DNA of 64,000 nt from Phlebotomus papatasi (Eukaryota > Arthropoda > Insecta > Diptera > Psychodidae). The notes below the pieces were generated by a model that worked only from the letters and a program-made list of their open reading frames with translations, had not been told where the DNA came from and searched no databases. The DNA lies in the NCBI RefSeq assembly GCF_024763615.1, contig NC_077224.1, positions 63,498,712 through 63,562,711 of the forward strand, read 5' to 3'. Numbering within the stretch: position 1 is the first letter of the stretch; every line of letters begins with the position of its first letter. This document shows, piece after piece, positions 23,640-35,605 of the stretch. The position numbers and the translations under genes are program-made.

Positions 23640-25384
23640 GTGTTATTACATATGTCTTGAAGAACACAAAAATATTTTTATTGAGAAAAGAAAATTTTTT
23701 AAGGTTGAATCTTATATTGACTTCTTTTATTTAATTGGAAACTGCCCTATTTATGTTCAAAAGTGTTCCATTTTAACAAGCGAGTACTACACTATCAATT
23801 ATCTCAACTAGTGAAATACTTCCATGCATTAATATTTGAAGACAGTAAAGACAGTTCCTTCCGTAGTATAGCGAAAATCTTTGGGTAGTAATAATTTAGG
23901 AAAATAGGTCATGGAAAGTTTCCCTATTTGAACTGAAAAAAAGTTCATTGATCAATTCAAGAGGAAAACAGAAGTTCTCTTAAGAAGATACCCAACTCTC
24001 TACGAGGTCCTTCCTTAATGAGTGCATTTAAGAGGAAACAAGAACTTCACTTGGGCAAAGTGGCAAAAAATCGTCACATTAATTTGTAATTCATCCTTCC
24101 GACACGTTGCATAGCCAAAATTGCTGTAGAACTTTTGAATTGTGGGGTGAGAGTAGCGTCATGGAAATCGTCAAAGTTTGTAATTTAACTAATTGTATTT
24201 CATATTTTAGGGGAAATATGAAGAGTAAATATATCATGTACCCTGGGATATATGAGTTAGAATATTTGGTGTAAGAAAGTGATTTTACGATATTGTTTGT
24301 TGTAGGCGATGAGTATGTAAATAAATTAGGCAAATAAACAATAAACTTTTCTGCATAAAATTTCCAATTTATGCTTTCGTATACTCACCAGTATTGAAAT
24401 ATTTATTCACAGCGTGATAAAATCTATAGCAATTTGTTCAAATTGCTATTCAATGGGTTTGGTGAAAGAGAATAAATGCTGGTTGAAATGCAAATCCTTT
24501 TTTTTAAATAAATTGGTCGTATTACAATTTCGTAATAACAATTTGTATTGTACTATTTTATATTTCATTTTTGGTACTTTTCACTTTTCCTTCAATTTCT
24601 TCTTCGCCCCGATTTTCCACCATGGCATTTTCAAGAAATATTGTAGGACATCACGAACGAAAATTCCTTTCATGTGGATTATGTGACTTGAGTACTAATA
24701 CCTTCGAATTACTTCATAATTAACATAATTTTCTCGAATTTGAATTGACAAAATATTCTTCTGCTGAAGTAAATTCCATGAATACGGTATATTGTACATC
24801 AGAGAATATAGTCCGTATCATATTCAATTCACATTCTAACCACTTGGAATCGTGCTACAAAATTTGGGATGGAGGAAACATCCATAAAACTGGGAAAATT
24901 ATTAAAATTGTCATTGTGTGTATAATGGTTGTGTGGATAGATAAAAGCCGAAAATTTGAATAATTTTTTATCTTGTAGATCTTAAATTTTATACATAAAA
25001 TGCTTCAAGAGACAATGACTTGGCGCCAGAATCCCATAATAGCCTTATCACAATTTTTTCTCAATCAACATCACTCAAGTAAATATTTTTAATTTAAATT
25101 GTTATGATTGCGAATAACATTTATTACACTTCTTTTAAGAAATAGCATTCTTGAGTAGCATCACAAAAATCACATTTTCTGCAATAACAAAGCTTTCTTT
25201 TTTGCTTTTGAATTATCTAAATGAATTTAATTTCTTATCTGAATGTTTCAACACATTTTGACTGTTTCATTGCCGTCGTCTTGACTGTCGTCAGTTTTGT
25301 GAGAAAGGTTAGAGCAAAAGCAGCAGAAATTATTTGTGCGAAATTTCTTATTCAGAAATTCAAGAAATATGCTTATCTGAAGTA
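23640..25384. other. Non-coding AT-rich stretch
   Basis: No gene or repeat boundary is supported. Open frames at 24091-24333 and 24414-24686 have AT-driven composition. Confidence 0.45.
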
Positions 25385-25565
25385 GGGGGCTGTGGGACTA
25401 CTTAGACTATAGTGGGACTACATTGACATACGATATTTTCATATATTTCTAAAGGAATCTGGGACTCATCATAATAAATTTAGTTCCATAATTGTTTTGT
25501 CGAGATAAATTACATTAAGTAAAAATTGCACAGCTCACACAGCTCAAAATAGCCCCACTTCCCCC
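25385..25565. mobile_element. MITE family T, complete copy
   Basis: 181 bp with TA on both sides. The left tip is gggggctgtgggactac and the right tip is the inverse, atagccccacttccccc. Interrupted and partial copies are at 39892-40437 and 53428-53550. Its right end is only a few bases from the family M element that follows. Confidence 0.75.
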
Positions 25566-25569
25566 TACA

Positions 25570-25911
25570 GTACACAGAAAAAAAAATTGTAAAAATGTTC
25601 GTAAATGTGTGTGAATTCCTATGGGGGAGTTACGAAATGCTCGTGAATCGTATAACCCACAAACAAGTTCGTAAAAGTTTGTACTTTTTTCACAAACATT
25701 GATGGTAACATGATCACTTAACGAGCATTTTTTGTATTTTTACAATCATTTGTTCGTAAATGTTCGTAAACACACATAAAAATGTTTGTAAAATTTTGTC
25801 ATTTGTTCGTAAATTTTTGTTTATCTGACGAATATTTTACGAACATTTACGAACAAATGACAAAATTTTACGAACATTTACGAAAATTTTACGAACATCT
25901 AGTGTGTAGAG
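25570..25911. mobile_element. MITE family M, second copy
   Basis: About 340 bp from tacacagaaaaaaaaa to agtgtgtaga. The inner half is a near-perfect inverted repeat of words such as catttgttcgtaaat and atttacgaacaaatg. Shares aaatgctcgtgaatcgtata with the copy at 4692-5122. Confidence 0.72.
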
Positions 25912-26266
25912 GCCATTGTGGATTTTAAACATTTTTTATGGTAACTTAAGGTTCATGATTGAGTTTTTTAAACTTTTGTTCCGTTTCCAAAAAATAAGTA
26001 TTATAAGAAAGGCAATTTATCTTTTAATGAAATGGTAAATTTTGTGAGACCCTTCTTTTAAGGGTCAAAATAGACAAAAAAAACGCATTTTTCATTTTTC
26101 TTTTTTTTTCAACATAATAAAAAGCCAGTGATAAGCAGAGATAAGCTTATAGTAGCTGAGATTCTTTACAGACGACCTCGAAATGCGTGCAACTCGAAGT
26201 ACTTGAAATTTCGATTGTGAATTAAATTTTGGGGGTAAAAAATCACCTCAAACCAGTGCATAAATC

Positions 26267-26403
26267 AGAGGTGTGCAAAAACCGTTTGAAACCGAACAAA
26301 CGTCAAATGAAACTTGTACGTTAACGGTCAAAGCGTTGTTGCCTGAACAAACTTATTTTGACGTTTATTCAGTTTCAAACAGTTCTTTGTTCTTGCACTC
26401 TCC
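26267..26403. mobile_element. Family F palindromic MITE
   Basis: 137 bp, almost entirely palindromic. The left arm is gaggtgtgcaaaaaccgttt and the inverse arm ends ttcttgcactctcc. The arms meet near 26335. Confidence 0.75.
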
Positions 26404-26420
26404 TGGTATGAATAGTCTTT

Positions 26421-26469
26421 TAGTCATTACGAAGCTTGGGATCGTATGAAGCATGGGCACCTTTCCTTA
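26421..26469. mobile_element. Family C right end, solitary
   Basis: Matches only the right arm of 14977-15193, from tagtcattacgaagctt to gcatgggcac and ttcc. The rest is missing. Confidence 0.6.
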
Positions 26470-26651
26470 TAAAGCAGCAATTTTACCCTTTGTCGAAAAC
26501 GGCTAGTCAATATCTCTTAGTCAGTCAAATAGAAAGGAAGGATTATAAATGTAAAATTATCAATTAGCTTTATATAAAAATATTTTAATTTTGTCATACA
26601 ATTTTGCGAATCCCGCATATTAGAGAAGAATGAGTCAGCATTATGCTTATA

Positions 26652-26996
26652 CAGTAGAGCCCCGCTATAGGCCATATTTGGTTCCAGATTTGACACTTGG
26701 GTTGCACTATAGTCTATGTCATTTTTTTAAATTATCAACGACTTTTAGTATTGAAAATTGAAATTGCTTGACGGCTTCTACTTTCTTTGCGATTGTGGTA
26801 CTTGTCCTCGGTCTCTTCATTATGGATCACAATTATCACAACTACTCAATAAAGTTTGCCAAAAATATTAAAATAATTATGAAAACATTTCATGTCGTGT
26901 ACTAAAAAACATAACCTAAATTAATATCAGTGTTTTGAAATCAACGGTTGATAAATTGTGGAATATAGAGCGATGGTCTATAGCGGGGTTCTACTG
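26652..26996. mobile_element. Family O MITE, pogo/Tigger-like
   Basis: 345 bp with TA on both sides. It starts cagtagagccccgctatag and ends with the inverse ctatagcggggttctactg. The first six bases are close to those of family P. CAG-type tips with a TA target fit the pogo/Tigger group. Confidence 0.8.
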
Positions 26997-28231
26997 TAGT
27001 TATGAACAAGTTGTTTTAAGAAAACTTAGGAATGACCTAGTGCAGCCCAATAATTCACAATTTTTTGATAGATTAGATAAATTATGAAGATACCATCTTT
27101 ATATGACATATTTAGAATTCTAATAGTACTAAATCATTTGTACTGTGGTGTTCCAAGTATATGTCGTTTCAATTTGTGCATAATTGTTCCTAACAATAAT
27201 TGCTCTCCCAATCTTCTTCTAGTGGTTATGTTTAATTAATTGCCCCTAAATTGGGTTGTCCAAGCTCCAATAAAATGTCTTCTTAATCTAATGAAATGTT
27301 TGGTCTCGGTTTTACAATTCATTAAGAAGAAATTTTTGGTTCCTGAATTGACAATTGATTTTCACCTTTGGCTTTTCTATGTAAACCTAAACCAACATCT
27401 TGTACTGCATTTATTTTTGTTCCTGTGTTAAATTAGTATTTTGATATCTCAAAAGTACATAGAATAGAGGACACGAATAGCAAAATTAACACTTGAGACT
27501 TTTGTCGATATTTACTTTAACTGCAAATATTGACTCGAAGAACATGGTCAGAAGTACCTCGTCTATGTGTCGATCACAAGGGTATATCTTGCAAATGCAA
27601 GTGCTTTTGAAAGTGCCTAGAGAAAGGAAAAAGAGGAAAACTACTATAACTTTTTCCAATTGACAAATTGGTACTCCATACATCACCTCTTTACATTTCC
27701 TCCAACAAAGTGCTTGTTTTCTAGCACGAAACTTTTGCATAATTAAATCTGCTTTTAGGTGTTTAGTGACATGTTGAAGGCGGAGTCAGACACTTGGTAA
27801 GAGCTAGAATAACAAACGAACCATGGCGTGTCAACTTAATTGCCCCATATCCCTCATATCCAGGACTTGTAGCATGCTAATATTCACGTTTAATTTTTCA
27901 AATATCACTTTCATTTGGGGTGAAAAGGAAAATTTCTTTTATTATAGTTGAACTCCGTGGAGTGTAGGTGAATCTGGGGCTAAATTAGACAAGTTTAAAA
28001 AATCAGGGACAGGTTAAGGATACACTAACCTTCTTAAACTTTCGATCATACATGAAAATAAAAACATTAAAATTTTGTTTTATGTTTTTAGTGTATTACA
28101 TATTATCGAGCTTTAGAATTAAGGGTTTAGCGATGTGGATTAACTTGTCTAATTACTTATCAAGCAAGATAATTCGGAAAATATCTACCTGGGATCGGAT
28201 ATCGAGGACAAATCTCTTTGGGAAATCAGTA
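26997..28231. other. Non-coding stretch
   Basis: No supported gene. A minus-strand frame at 27486-27740 (84 codons) has no motif. Confidence 0.4.
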
Positions 28232-28455
28232 GGGGAATATAGGTATGGTTCGCACACAATAAACCTTTAAACGATGCGAATTTTCTCTTTGTTTACAAAG
28301 AGCTGGTTTACCATTTCTCATCTCGTTTTATGAGCTTAATAATTATCTATCTTATGATCTTATGGCTAAGAAATGACGAACTAGCTCTTTGCAAACAAAG
28401 AGAAAATTTGCGTTGTTTGAAGGTTCATTCTGTTCGAACCATGCCAACATTCCCG
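28232..28455. mobile_element. MITE family AB, TA-flanked hairpin
   Basis: 224 bp flanked by TA. The left arm carries ggggaatataggtatggttc and ttttctctttgtttacaaag. The right arm carries the inverses ctttgcaaacaaagagaaaa and gaaccatgccaacattccc. Arms of about 95 bp. It lies directly upstream of the LINE. Confidence 0.78.
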
Positions 28456-28623
28456 TATTTCACCCATTATAATATAATATTTCAGTCACTTCATCCGAAA
28501 TCTAGATATAGTACTTCAAAATACGGAATTCAGCTCGTTCAGCTCTGGCAGCAGAAGAGTTCGGACGTGCCTCTTTGTTACTTGGTTGAATTTTATTAAT
28601 AATTAACGGTGTAGTAATTTGAT

Positions 28624-29655
28624 ATGTCATCCACTTGTGCAAAGTGCGATAAGAAGATCTCGCGTATCGATGGATTAACAATTGGCTTGAGTTGTGGCTT
28701 GTGTTCTGGATTGTTTCACGCTGAATGTGAGGGATTATCCGGAAAGGATCTGGAAAGCTTTCAGAGTTTATCACCTGCGCAGAAGAAAGCATGGCATTGT
28801 AGTGATTGTGGAGTGCGCAGAAAATCTGCTCTGAGATCCGATCAGGCTGAGACGGGATTTCAACTACTGGATGGACGATTTGATGCACTGGAGAAGAGAT
28901 TTGAGAGAGTGGAGCAGCATATGAGCTCCCTGGCAAGAATTGAGGAGCATTTTGCTAAGATGTGTGACCAGTTTTCGGATTTGAAAAAAGATGTGAATGG
29001 CCTTCGGCATGATGTGGTTCAAATGCGTGACGACATTGATGACCTCCATGATGAAAATTTGGATATAAAAGAAAAAATTGCCCAAGCTGACGGTAAATTA
29101 TATGGAGATCCCCCTTGTGACTTCAGAGCTGTGGAATTGCATGGAGTACCACAAATTATCGAGAATGAGGTTTATTCATCGGTGGAAAAAATTCTCAAGG
29201 AAGCATTGGACATAACGGTGGATGTGAGAGACTTGGATGATTGCTTTTACATCGGTGGAAAATCGAAGGTCGGTGATGCTGCGGGACGGGTCGTGGAGAA
29301 TGAGAATCGTGCTGGTACCGATAATCCCGAAAGATTACTACGAAGTGCAACAGGGATACTCATCATTCGATTTACATCGCGGAGAATGCGTGAGGAGGTT
29401 TTCAAGGCTTGGAAACAAAGAAAATCACACAGAGATGGCTTCATGTTCAATGGTGAACCTTTAGTTCGCTTTAGAGTTGCTGAAAGGCTCAATAAAACGA
29501 CGAGGGAATTGCTGAAGAAGGCGAGGAGTACTGCGTTTCAGTGTGGGTGGCGTCACGTCTGGACTTCCGGAGGAAAAATACTGGTGCGCCGGGAGAACGC
29601 TGGGAGAGTCCATCTTATTTCTACTACTTCAGATTTAAAGGTCATTTCTAAGTAA
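28624..29655 (+). CDS. LINE ORF1: PHD finger, RNA-binding protein
   Basis: 343 aa, intact. Residues 5-62 hold a C4HC3 PHD-type zinc finger with ligands C5, C8, C24, C27, H32, C35, C59 and C62. Residues about 80-155 are heptad-like and highly charged (FDALEKRFERVEQHM, MRDDIDDLHDENLDI), predicting a coiled coil that would allow oligomers. Residues about 165-330 hold an RRM-like fold followed by a C-terminal domain, with VELHGVPQIIENEV, ILIIRFTSRRMREEVFKAW and WTSGGKILVRRENAG, as in baculovirus FP25K-like and other LINE ORF1 proteins. By family knowledge it binds element RNA and acts as a nucleic-acid chaperone in the ribonucleoprotein. The start ATG at 28624 is just upstream of the first Cys pair. 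ORF2 begins about 125-195 bp after its stop. Confidence 0.88.
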   Translation: MSSTCAKCDKKISRIDGLTIGLSCGLCSGLFHAECEGLSGKDLESFQSLSPAQKKAWHCSDCGVRRKSALRSDQAETGFQLLDGRFDALEKRFERVEQHMSSLARIEEHFAKMCDQFSDLKKDVNGLRHDVVQMRDDIDDLHDENLDIKEKIAQADGKLYGDPPCDFRAVELHGVPQIIENEVYSSVEKILKEALDITVDVRDLDDCFYIGGKSKVGDAAGRVVENENRAGTDNPERLLRSATGILIIRFTSRRMREEVFKAWKQRKSHRDGFMFNGEPLVRFRVAERLNKTTRELLKKARSTAFQCGWRHVWTSGGKILVRRENAGRVHLISTTSDLKVISK

Positions 29656-29781
29656 TCTTTCCATTTAGTATCTTTTCCCTTTTTTTCATTTTTTGTAATC
29701 AAATCGATATTAACTTTTCTTTTCTTTTATTTTATTTGCCCCTTTATTCTTTGAATTTTCACCTTCATCCTAAACTCTAAA

Positions 29782-32640
29782 ATGTTAAAAAATGATATTT
29801 CAATTGTAGTTCAAAATATTAGAAGCATGAGGGCAAATTTTGATTAATTTATGGCTCATTTGGCTTCATTTCCTTCCCTTCCTCATTTTTTGTTCCTAAC
29901 TGAAACTTGGATACGGGAGTGTGAAAGGAACAACTTTAGTCTGGCTGATTACACTCTTTTTACTAGTTGCAATGAGAGCTATCGTTCGGGAGGTGTGGCC
30001 GTCTTTGTGAGGAACAATATTGAAGTGATAAATACAGTTAGACCTCAGACTGTCTCGTTTGACTGCATTCTCATAAAGTGCAAAATTGATCAGATGACTT
30101 TCACTTTCATTGCTGTTTACCGTTTGCACTCTGTCCCTATTACTTCATTTTTAGATGAACTTGAAATCATTCTGATCTCTCTCTCTAATGACCAAAGCGT
30201 ATATATTTTGGGGGATTTCAATATTGATTTGCTCTGTAATAGCACTCATCGAGATAACTTTCTGTTTCTTTTCTCCTCATATGGTTTTGAGCCTCTCGTG
30301 AACTCTCCTACCAGATCATCTAACGGCAACTCGTCGTGCATTGATAACATTTTTGCTAAATGCAACTATAAAAAACTTCGCAATTCTTGTGTTGTAAATG
30401 ATCTTGATATAACTGATCACTCCATGTTGTACCTTACAGTGAAGGGATTTAAATTTGTTAGAGATACGCCAGTATTAGCAACTTCTCCTCTGATCTTTTA
30501 TACGGATCTTAACCAACGTCTTGTTAATGAAAATTGGCAAGATGTTCTCTCTATTTCAGATGTGTCCCTGTGCTTCCAGGCTTTTATTGATAAGCTGCAA
30601 TATATGATTTCCGCCTGTTCCACTTTCCCTTCTCATAATAAAAGAACTCGCAGATTGCAACCCTGGATTTCCAATTCTTTAATTAGGAAAATTACGCTGA
30701 AGAATAATCTTTATAAACGTTTGAAGAGACATCCAAATAACTCTAAATTACGTAAGGAATACTCAAAATTAAGTAAATCAGTGTCTGCTAGAGTCAAAGA
30801 AGAAAAAAACAATTATTACAAAGGGAAGTTTAGAGCGTCAAGGGGAGATGGTAGAGCTCAATGGAAGCTCATCAATGAGCTCACTGGTAGAGGGTCTGGA
30901 GTGTCTTCCAATATTGAAAAAATTGTATATTCCGGTAATGTTTTCTCATCGCCCACAGATATTGCTTGTTCCTTAAATAATTTTTTTATAAGCACTCCTG
31001 GTGTTCTTATAAATAAAATGGTTTCACCGCCCGATGCCAACACCACGCCTTCTCTGAGTGGCCCTTCTATGGAATCTTCTTCTAATTTTTTCGTTTTTCC
31101 TGTAACTGCCTTCGAAGTCCTTAAAACTATTTTCAGTTTAAAAAATAACAAATCTAAATCCTACGACTTAATCACCTCCAACTGCGTCAAAAATATTGCT
31201 TATAATCTAGTTGATATATTGACTATTCTAATTAATAGATGTTTCGAAGGTGGTATTTTTCCTGATTGTCTGAAAATTGCAATAATAATTCCTATTCATA
31301 AAAAGGGTTCTAAGTCTGATCCGAATAATTACCGCCCCATTTCACTTCTATCCGTTTTCTCAAAAATAATTGAAAAACTCATAAAGTCTCGTATGGAAAA
31401 TTTCTTACGTAGCAAGCACTTCTTCAGCGAATATCAGTTTGGTTTTACCACTGGTAAATGTACTGAAGATGCAATTACTACTCTCGTTGGTGGGATCAGC
31501 AGCAGTGTCAATGAGGGCAAATGCGTCAGTGCAATTTTTCTAGACTTGACAAAGGCATTCGACACAGTAAATCACTCAAGATTATTAATGATTCTCTCTA
31601 ACCTAGGAATTAATGGAATCGGTTATAGTATTTTTGAGACATACCTTGCTAATAGACCCCAATCCGTTCGCATTGGTGGTGTAATGAGTACTTTTGGGAT
31701 TTTGGAGCACGGTGTACCACAAGGTACAGTCTTAGGACCACTTCTTTTTTTAATTTACCTTAATGGTTTGCTAAAACTTAACCTGAACTGCGAAATTCTT
31801 GCCTATGCGGACGATTTGGTTTTGGTATTCAGGGGAGACTCTTGGAATGAGGTTAACTGTAATATGTGCAATGATATGAAATTAATTAGACGGTGGCTTG
31901 ATTATCATTCATTAATTCTAAGTAATAAATCTAGAGCAATTCGATTTTTTCTTCCCACACCATGTGATATTAACGAAGCTCTGATTTGCCACTCTCCAAA
32001 GTGTCTCGCAAATTGTGGAGACTCATGTATTAGTATCCCTTTCACTGATGAGGTCTCATATTTGGGAGTGGTTATTGATAGTAGGCTATCCTGGAAGCCG
32101 CATATTGCCAGACTGAAGAATTCCCTCGCTCCCATAATTGCGAATGCCTTTCAAATAGGTCGATATTGTCCTAGAGATGTAGCTCGTGCATTCTACTTCG
32201 CTTGCATTAACTCTAGGTTACAGTATGGCTTAACTACCTGGGGTGCGGCTTTTCCCTCTAATTTTAAAGCAATTGAATTAGCTCAGAGATCGGGAATAAG
32301 AGCACTTTTTAGGATAGGGAAATTCGATTCTTTATGGAAGACTTTCATTGACGTCAAAATACTCCCCATCGCATATTCCTTCAAATATAAAACTCTCCGC
32401 ACCTTTTTTATTCGTGGAGGATTCCTTAATTCGAGAAGAATCCGCGCGCTAAGAATGGGCCTTACTGTTCCGGTTCCCTTCCCTAGGAAGGAATGGTTTA
32501 AACGTTCCTATTCTTATCTTGGACCTTCTTTCTATAACTCCCTTCCTGAATCCTTGAGAACCCACAATATTTCTCGCAGTACTTTCTTAGCTAAGGTATA
32601 TGCTTTGTTATGGACGGAATATAAAGCTACGAGAGACTAG
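29782..32640 (+). pseudogene. LINE ORF2: endonuclease-reverse transcriptase, one stop
   Basis: The open part from 29851 encodes 929 aa. An in-frame ATG at 29782 precedes it by 23 codons, and those codons contain VVQNIRSM, the first endonuclease motif with its Asn. A TAA at 29845-29847 separates the two, so this copy is probably dead or must start downstream without motif one. Remaining APE-like endonuclease residues are present: E18 in LTETW, D122 and N124 in GDFNID, D189 and H190 in TDHS. The reverse transcriptase has NYRPISLLSVFSKIIEKL, D565 in FLDLTKAFD, GVPQGTVLGP at 621-630 and catalytic D654/D655 in YADD. The C-terminal part ends in YLGPSFYNSLPESLR and similar words. It would nick target DNA and prime reverse transcription of its own RNA. 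Confidence 0.88.
29845..29847 (+). other. In-frame stop in ORF2 endonuclease start
   Basis: The codon TAA lies between GAT and TTT and splits a reading frame otherwise open for about 950 codons. A single base substitution is the simplest origin. Confidence 0.8.
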
Positions 32641-33575
32641 TGGGTGAGTGCGTAATGTTTTTTCCGTGCCTTTGCGCGTTTTGCTGACCTAGTCGGGGCA
32701 TATATCGACTGTAGGTGGTGTTATCTTTTTATTTCGCGGCATGTCCTTAGTGGTGGTGCTGTTGGATTTTTACCAGACGATAGCTGTTAGTGGGATCTCT
32801 CTCGGGCCTTCAGCCTTCTCTCTGCCCACCCATTGTAAAGTGTTCGTTCTGTTGATTATCCTTATTAACCATTACTCGTTTCCATCTTCATTTTAGTTAT
32901 TGCACCTAATATCTTGGGGTGGTCCACCTTATAGTCACTATCATTGCACCTTGCTGGAACAGTTTGCGCGTTTTGATGCGGAACTGCGGCTCTCCTCTAG
33001 CTTTCTCCTCTGGCTTTCTGCTCCAGCCTTTTCATTTTCTCTTTACTCTTGTAATACCTTAATTCATTGATACTCTTTTATAATAATAATTCCATTTCGT
33101 AAACTTAAAAAAGTCTCTCTACGCCTATTCTTTGCTTTTTTTGTCTGTTTATTGAGCCTCATTCGCCTCATTGCTTCCTCTCATCTTTGCTTTCCCTCAT
33201 CTTTAATCTAAGCTGTTATTTACCTATCTATTAGTTTATTAAATTCTATTCCTCTTGTCCGAATGATTTTTCTCCTAGCTGAATTCAGTGGCAACAATAC
33301 GTGCTTCCATGAAGCCCGTTGTCACTTAATCCCACATCCTGTGCTTTGCGCCTCCCCACCTTCCCTGCCAGGCCAAATGAGTCTACTCAAACTATTAAAA
33401 TATTGTAATATTAGGAGCTGTGATTTTCAGCTTAACTCGATTATATGAGTTGACTTATACGGTCTACTGAACCAGGGTTTCTGCCGTTTACCTGGGGAGA
33501 CCGGCAGTGGTAAGTCGGCGGCAGACGCAACCTAGGCACATTTTTGGGAATAAATAAATAAATAAATAATAAAAA
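32641..33575 (+). other. LINE 3' UTR and microsatellite tail
   Basis: About 930 bp without a long frame. The last ~125 bp contain cctggggagaccggcagtgg and gtcggcggcagacgc, which resemble the 3' ends of two other LINE copies here, followed by the aaata tail. The 3' UTR is pyrimidine-rich. Confidence 0.75.
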
Positions 33576-33580
33576 TAAAT

Positions 33581-34394
33581 AATTTGCATTTATACCCAAC
33601 GAAATTCAATTAAGAGTGTAGCATGAAATGTATGCGGTGTGTATATCCGATGAGCATAAACTTTTTTGTGCAAAATAGATCTCTAAAATAGAAATTGTTC
33701 TTACACAGACATATTTCAAACATATTTCATGTTACTTTCTTAATTAAATTTCATTGGATGTATTTTACAAACCTGACTCAAAATTATTGTAAATGTCCTA
33801 ATTCAAAACCATTTCCAGACGCTTTAACATTGGAAGAAGATTCAACACATTAAGTTCATATTTTTTCTGAAGAGAATTACATAAATTTTCTCCTTGACTC
33901 TTCTAGAATGTTACTGTTTAGTGAGAATTCTTTAGATATAATTTGAAAACTCCTTAAATACAAGAAAAATACGCGAGCGTAAAATGCTTCTATTGGAAAC
34001 ATATTAATCCAAATGGAGACAAGGGAAAGTTTCTAATTGGAGACAAACAGTGTGAGTGAAACCGCGACAAAAGGCTTCCAAAACCTTGTTGAGTTGCTCC
34101 TGAGTGCAGGATTTGTTCTTATTCCTGGTCTTTTCTCCTTTCCCATCTAAAACAATAAGAAAATCTCTCCAAAAAAATCATATTTCCAGGGTTTCCTATT
34201 GAAGTATTTGCAGACACTTCAGAAAAACCCTTTTTGTTCACCTAAATAGGTAATTATTTCATTTGAAAACTTCACGCACCGTTAAAAATAAAGATTAGAT
34301 TTATTTAGATTTATTTTAATATTTAATATTGCTTTTGAGCTTGCACTCTTGAAAGCTTAATACACAAAAAAAAATTCCAGAGATACATATAAAT
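33581..34394. other. Spacer between two LINEs
   Basis: AT-rich, with no supported gene or repeat. Confidence 0.45.
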
Positions 34395-35600
34395 AGAACA
34401 AATAAATAAATAAATGAATGTGGTCAGGAAGTATTCTATTGCGCCCACCGGCGTCTGAGTGTTGGTGACCAACCTACTCCAGAGTAAAACGGTGGAAAAC
34501 TCCTTCTCAGGTTGTATAAGCCATCTGCATCATTAAAGAGAAAAAAAAATCTTCCTGACCAGAAAACGAGAAAAAAAATCAAAATAAGAAAGCAAGACTA
34601 CGGCGCCAAAAAGGTTTGGATAAGCCGCCGTTTCTCTTCTCTAGGAAGTTCATTCCAGAGAATAACTCCCTCAACAAAGAGGGAATTGTGAAGAATGCGG
34701 CTCCCCGATCTCGGCACGGCGAGGCACGAAGACCTAACAGAAGGACCCGGCACTAGGAACTCCGTCAGATAACCAGGCTGACGACTTTTAAGAAGACGGC
34801 AAAGAAAGTCCACAGCACGTGATTATAGGAAAAGAGGCAAAGTGGTTCCAAGAACTTGAGTATAATAAGGAGATACATGATCATAAGGACGAAGATTAAA
34901 TATATAGCGTATACAATTATTAAAAGTGATTACGAGGCGACGCATTGATGCAGCGTCACAAGAGAAAAATAGTTCAGCACCGTAGGAGAAGAGAGGAACG
35001 AGAAGGGCACGAACAAGAAGCAGTCGAATGCCCTGAGGAGTGAAGAACTGATGTCTTCGAAGAGTAAATAAGGAAAAGTTAATTCTTTTACTTATATAGG
35101 AAACGTGGTCGTCCCAAGCCAATGAATCATTGAAAATGATTCCAAGATTTCTAGCTTTGTGGACGTAGGGAATGGCCTCACCATTGAGCCAAAGAGGATG
35201 GGAATTGGGACGTAATCTTCCACTCGCAATCAGCAATGCCTGAGACTTCGTCGGGTTGAGGAGGAGAGTATTATTACTTGCCCAAGTGGAAATAAGTACC
35301 AATGCAGCATTAGCCTTAGCAAAGCAAGCATCAGGGGAAGTTAGATCACCAAAGCAGTATATTTGGAGGTCATCAGCATAAAAGTGAAAATTAATATTGC
35401 AATTTTGTAATGTGATAGCTAAGTCATTAATATACATAGAAAAAAAGAGGGGGCCAAGAACTGATCCTTGGCCTATACCTTTAAGAAGTGCTAATGGAGA
35501 GGAAATTATGCCATTATAATTGACTGACTGAGATCGCCCAACTAAGTACGACTCAATTAACTTAATTAAACTTTTACCCGTGATTAGCACTTTATTTAAC
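34395..35600 (-). mobile_element. 5'-truncated LINE, minus strand
   Basis: A reverse-transcriptase fragment with its 3' UTR (about 34597 down to 34400) and an attt microsatellite tail. Coding similarity stops near 35600, where the frame meets a TAG, consistent with 5' truncation. The tail direction is opposite to that of the 28.5-33.6 kb LINE, and the coding sequence is a different family from it (GQGSVLGPLFFSMYINDL in place of PQGTVLGPLLFLIYLNGL). Confidence 0.85.
34598..35599 (-). pseudogene. LINE ORF2 fragment, reverse transcriptase C-half
   Basis: About 333 codons in one frame. It begins inside the reverse transcriptase just before GQGSVLGPLFFSMYINDL, has the catalytic YADD (codons near 35370-35381), then LLLNPTKSQALLIASG and an ARNLGIIFNDSLAWDDH segment, all usual for LINE polymerase palm and thumb. 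One in-frame TAA at 34823-34825 interrupts it, after which the same frame resumes and ends with the ILHNSLFVEGVILWNELP region. The N-terminal half (endonuclease and fingers) is absent, so no activity is expected. No start codon is meaningful because the 5' end is a truncation. Confidence 0.83.
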
Positions 35601-35605
35601 TAAAA

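Larger units (their letters stand above)
28535..33575 (+). mobile_element. Near full-length CR1-group LINE
   Basis: The element comprises a short 5' UTR (start uncertain, 28500-28560), ORF1 at 28624, ORF2, and a 3' UTR of about 930 bp ending in an aaata microsatellite (gggaataaataaataaataa). The PHD finger in ORF1, the endonuclease plus reverse transcriptase order in ORF2 and the microsatellite tail fit the CR1/L2 group (inference). I could not find a convincing target duplication. It retains two long open frames, which is uncommon in this otherwise decayed window, but ORF2 has an early stop. Compared with the AT-rich surroundings, base composition is more balanced. Confidence 0.88.

Noticed and set aside
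28502..28936. 144-codon minus-strand frame
   Set aside because: It is antisense to the start of LINE ORF1, whose zinc-finger ligands fix the true frame.
30858..31151. 97-codon minus-strand frame
   Set aside because: Antisense to the reverse transcriptase ORF.
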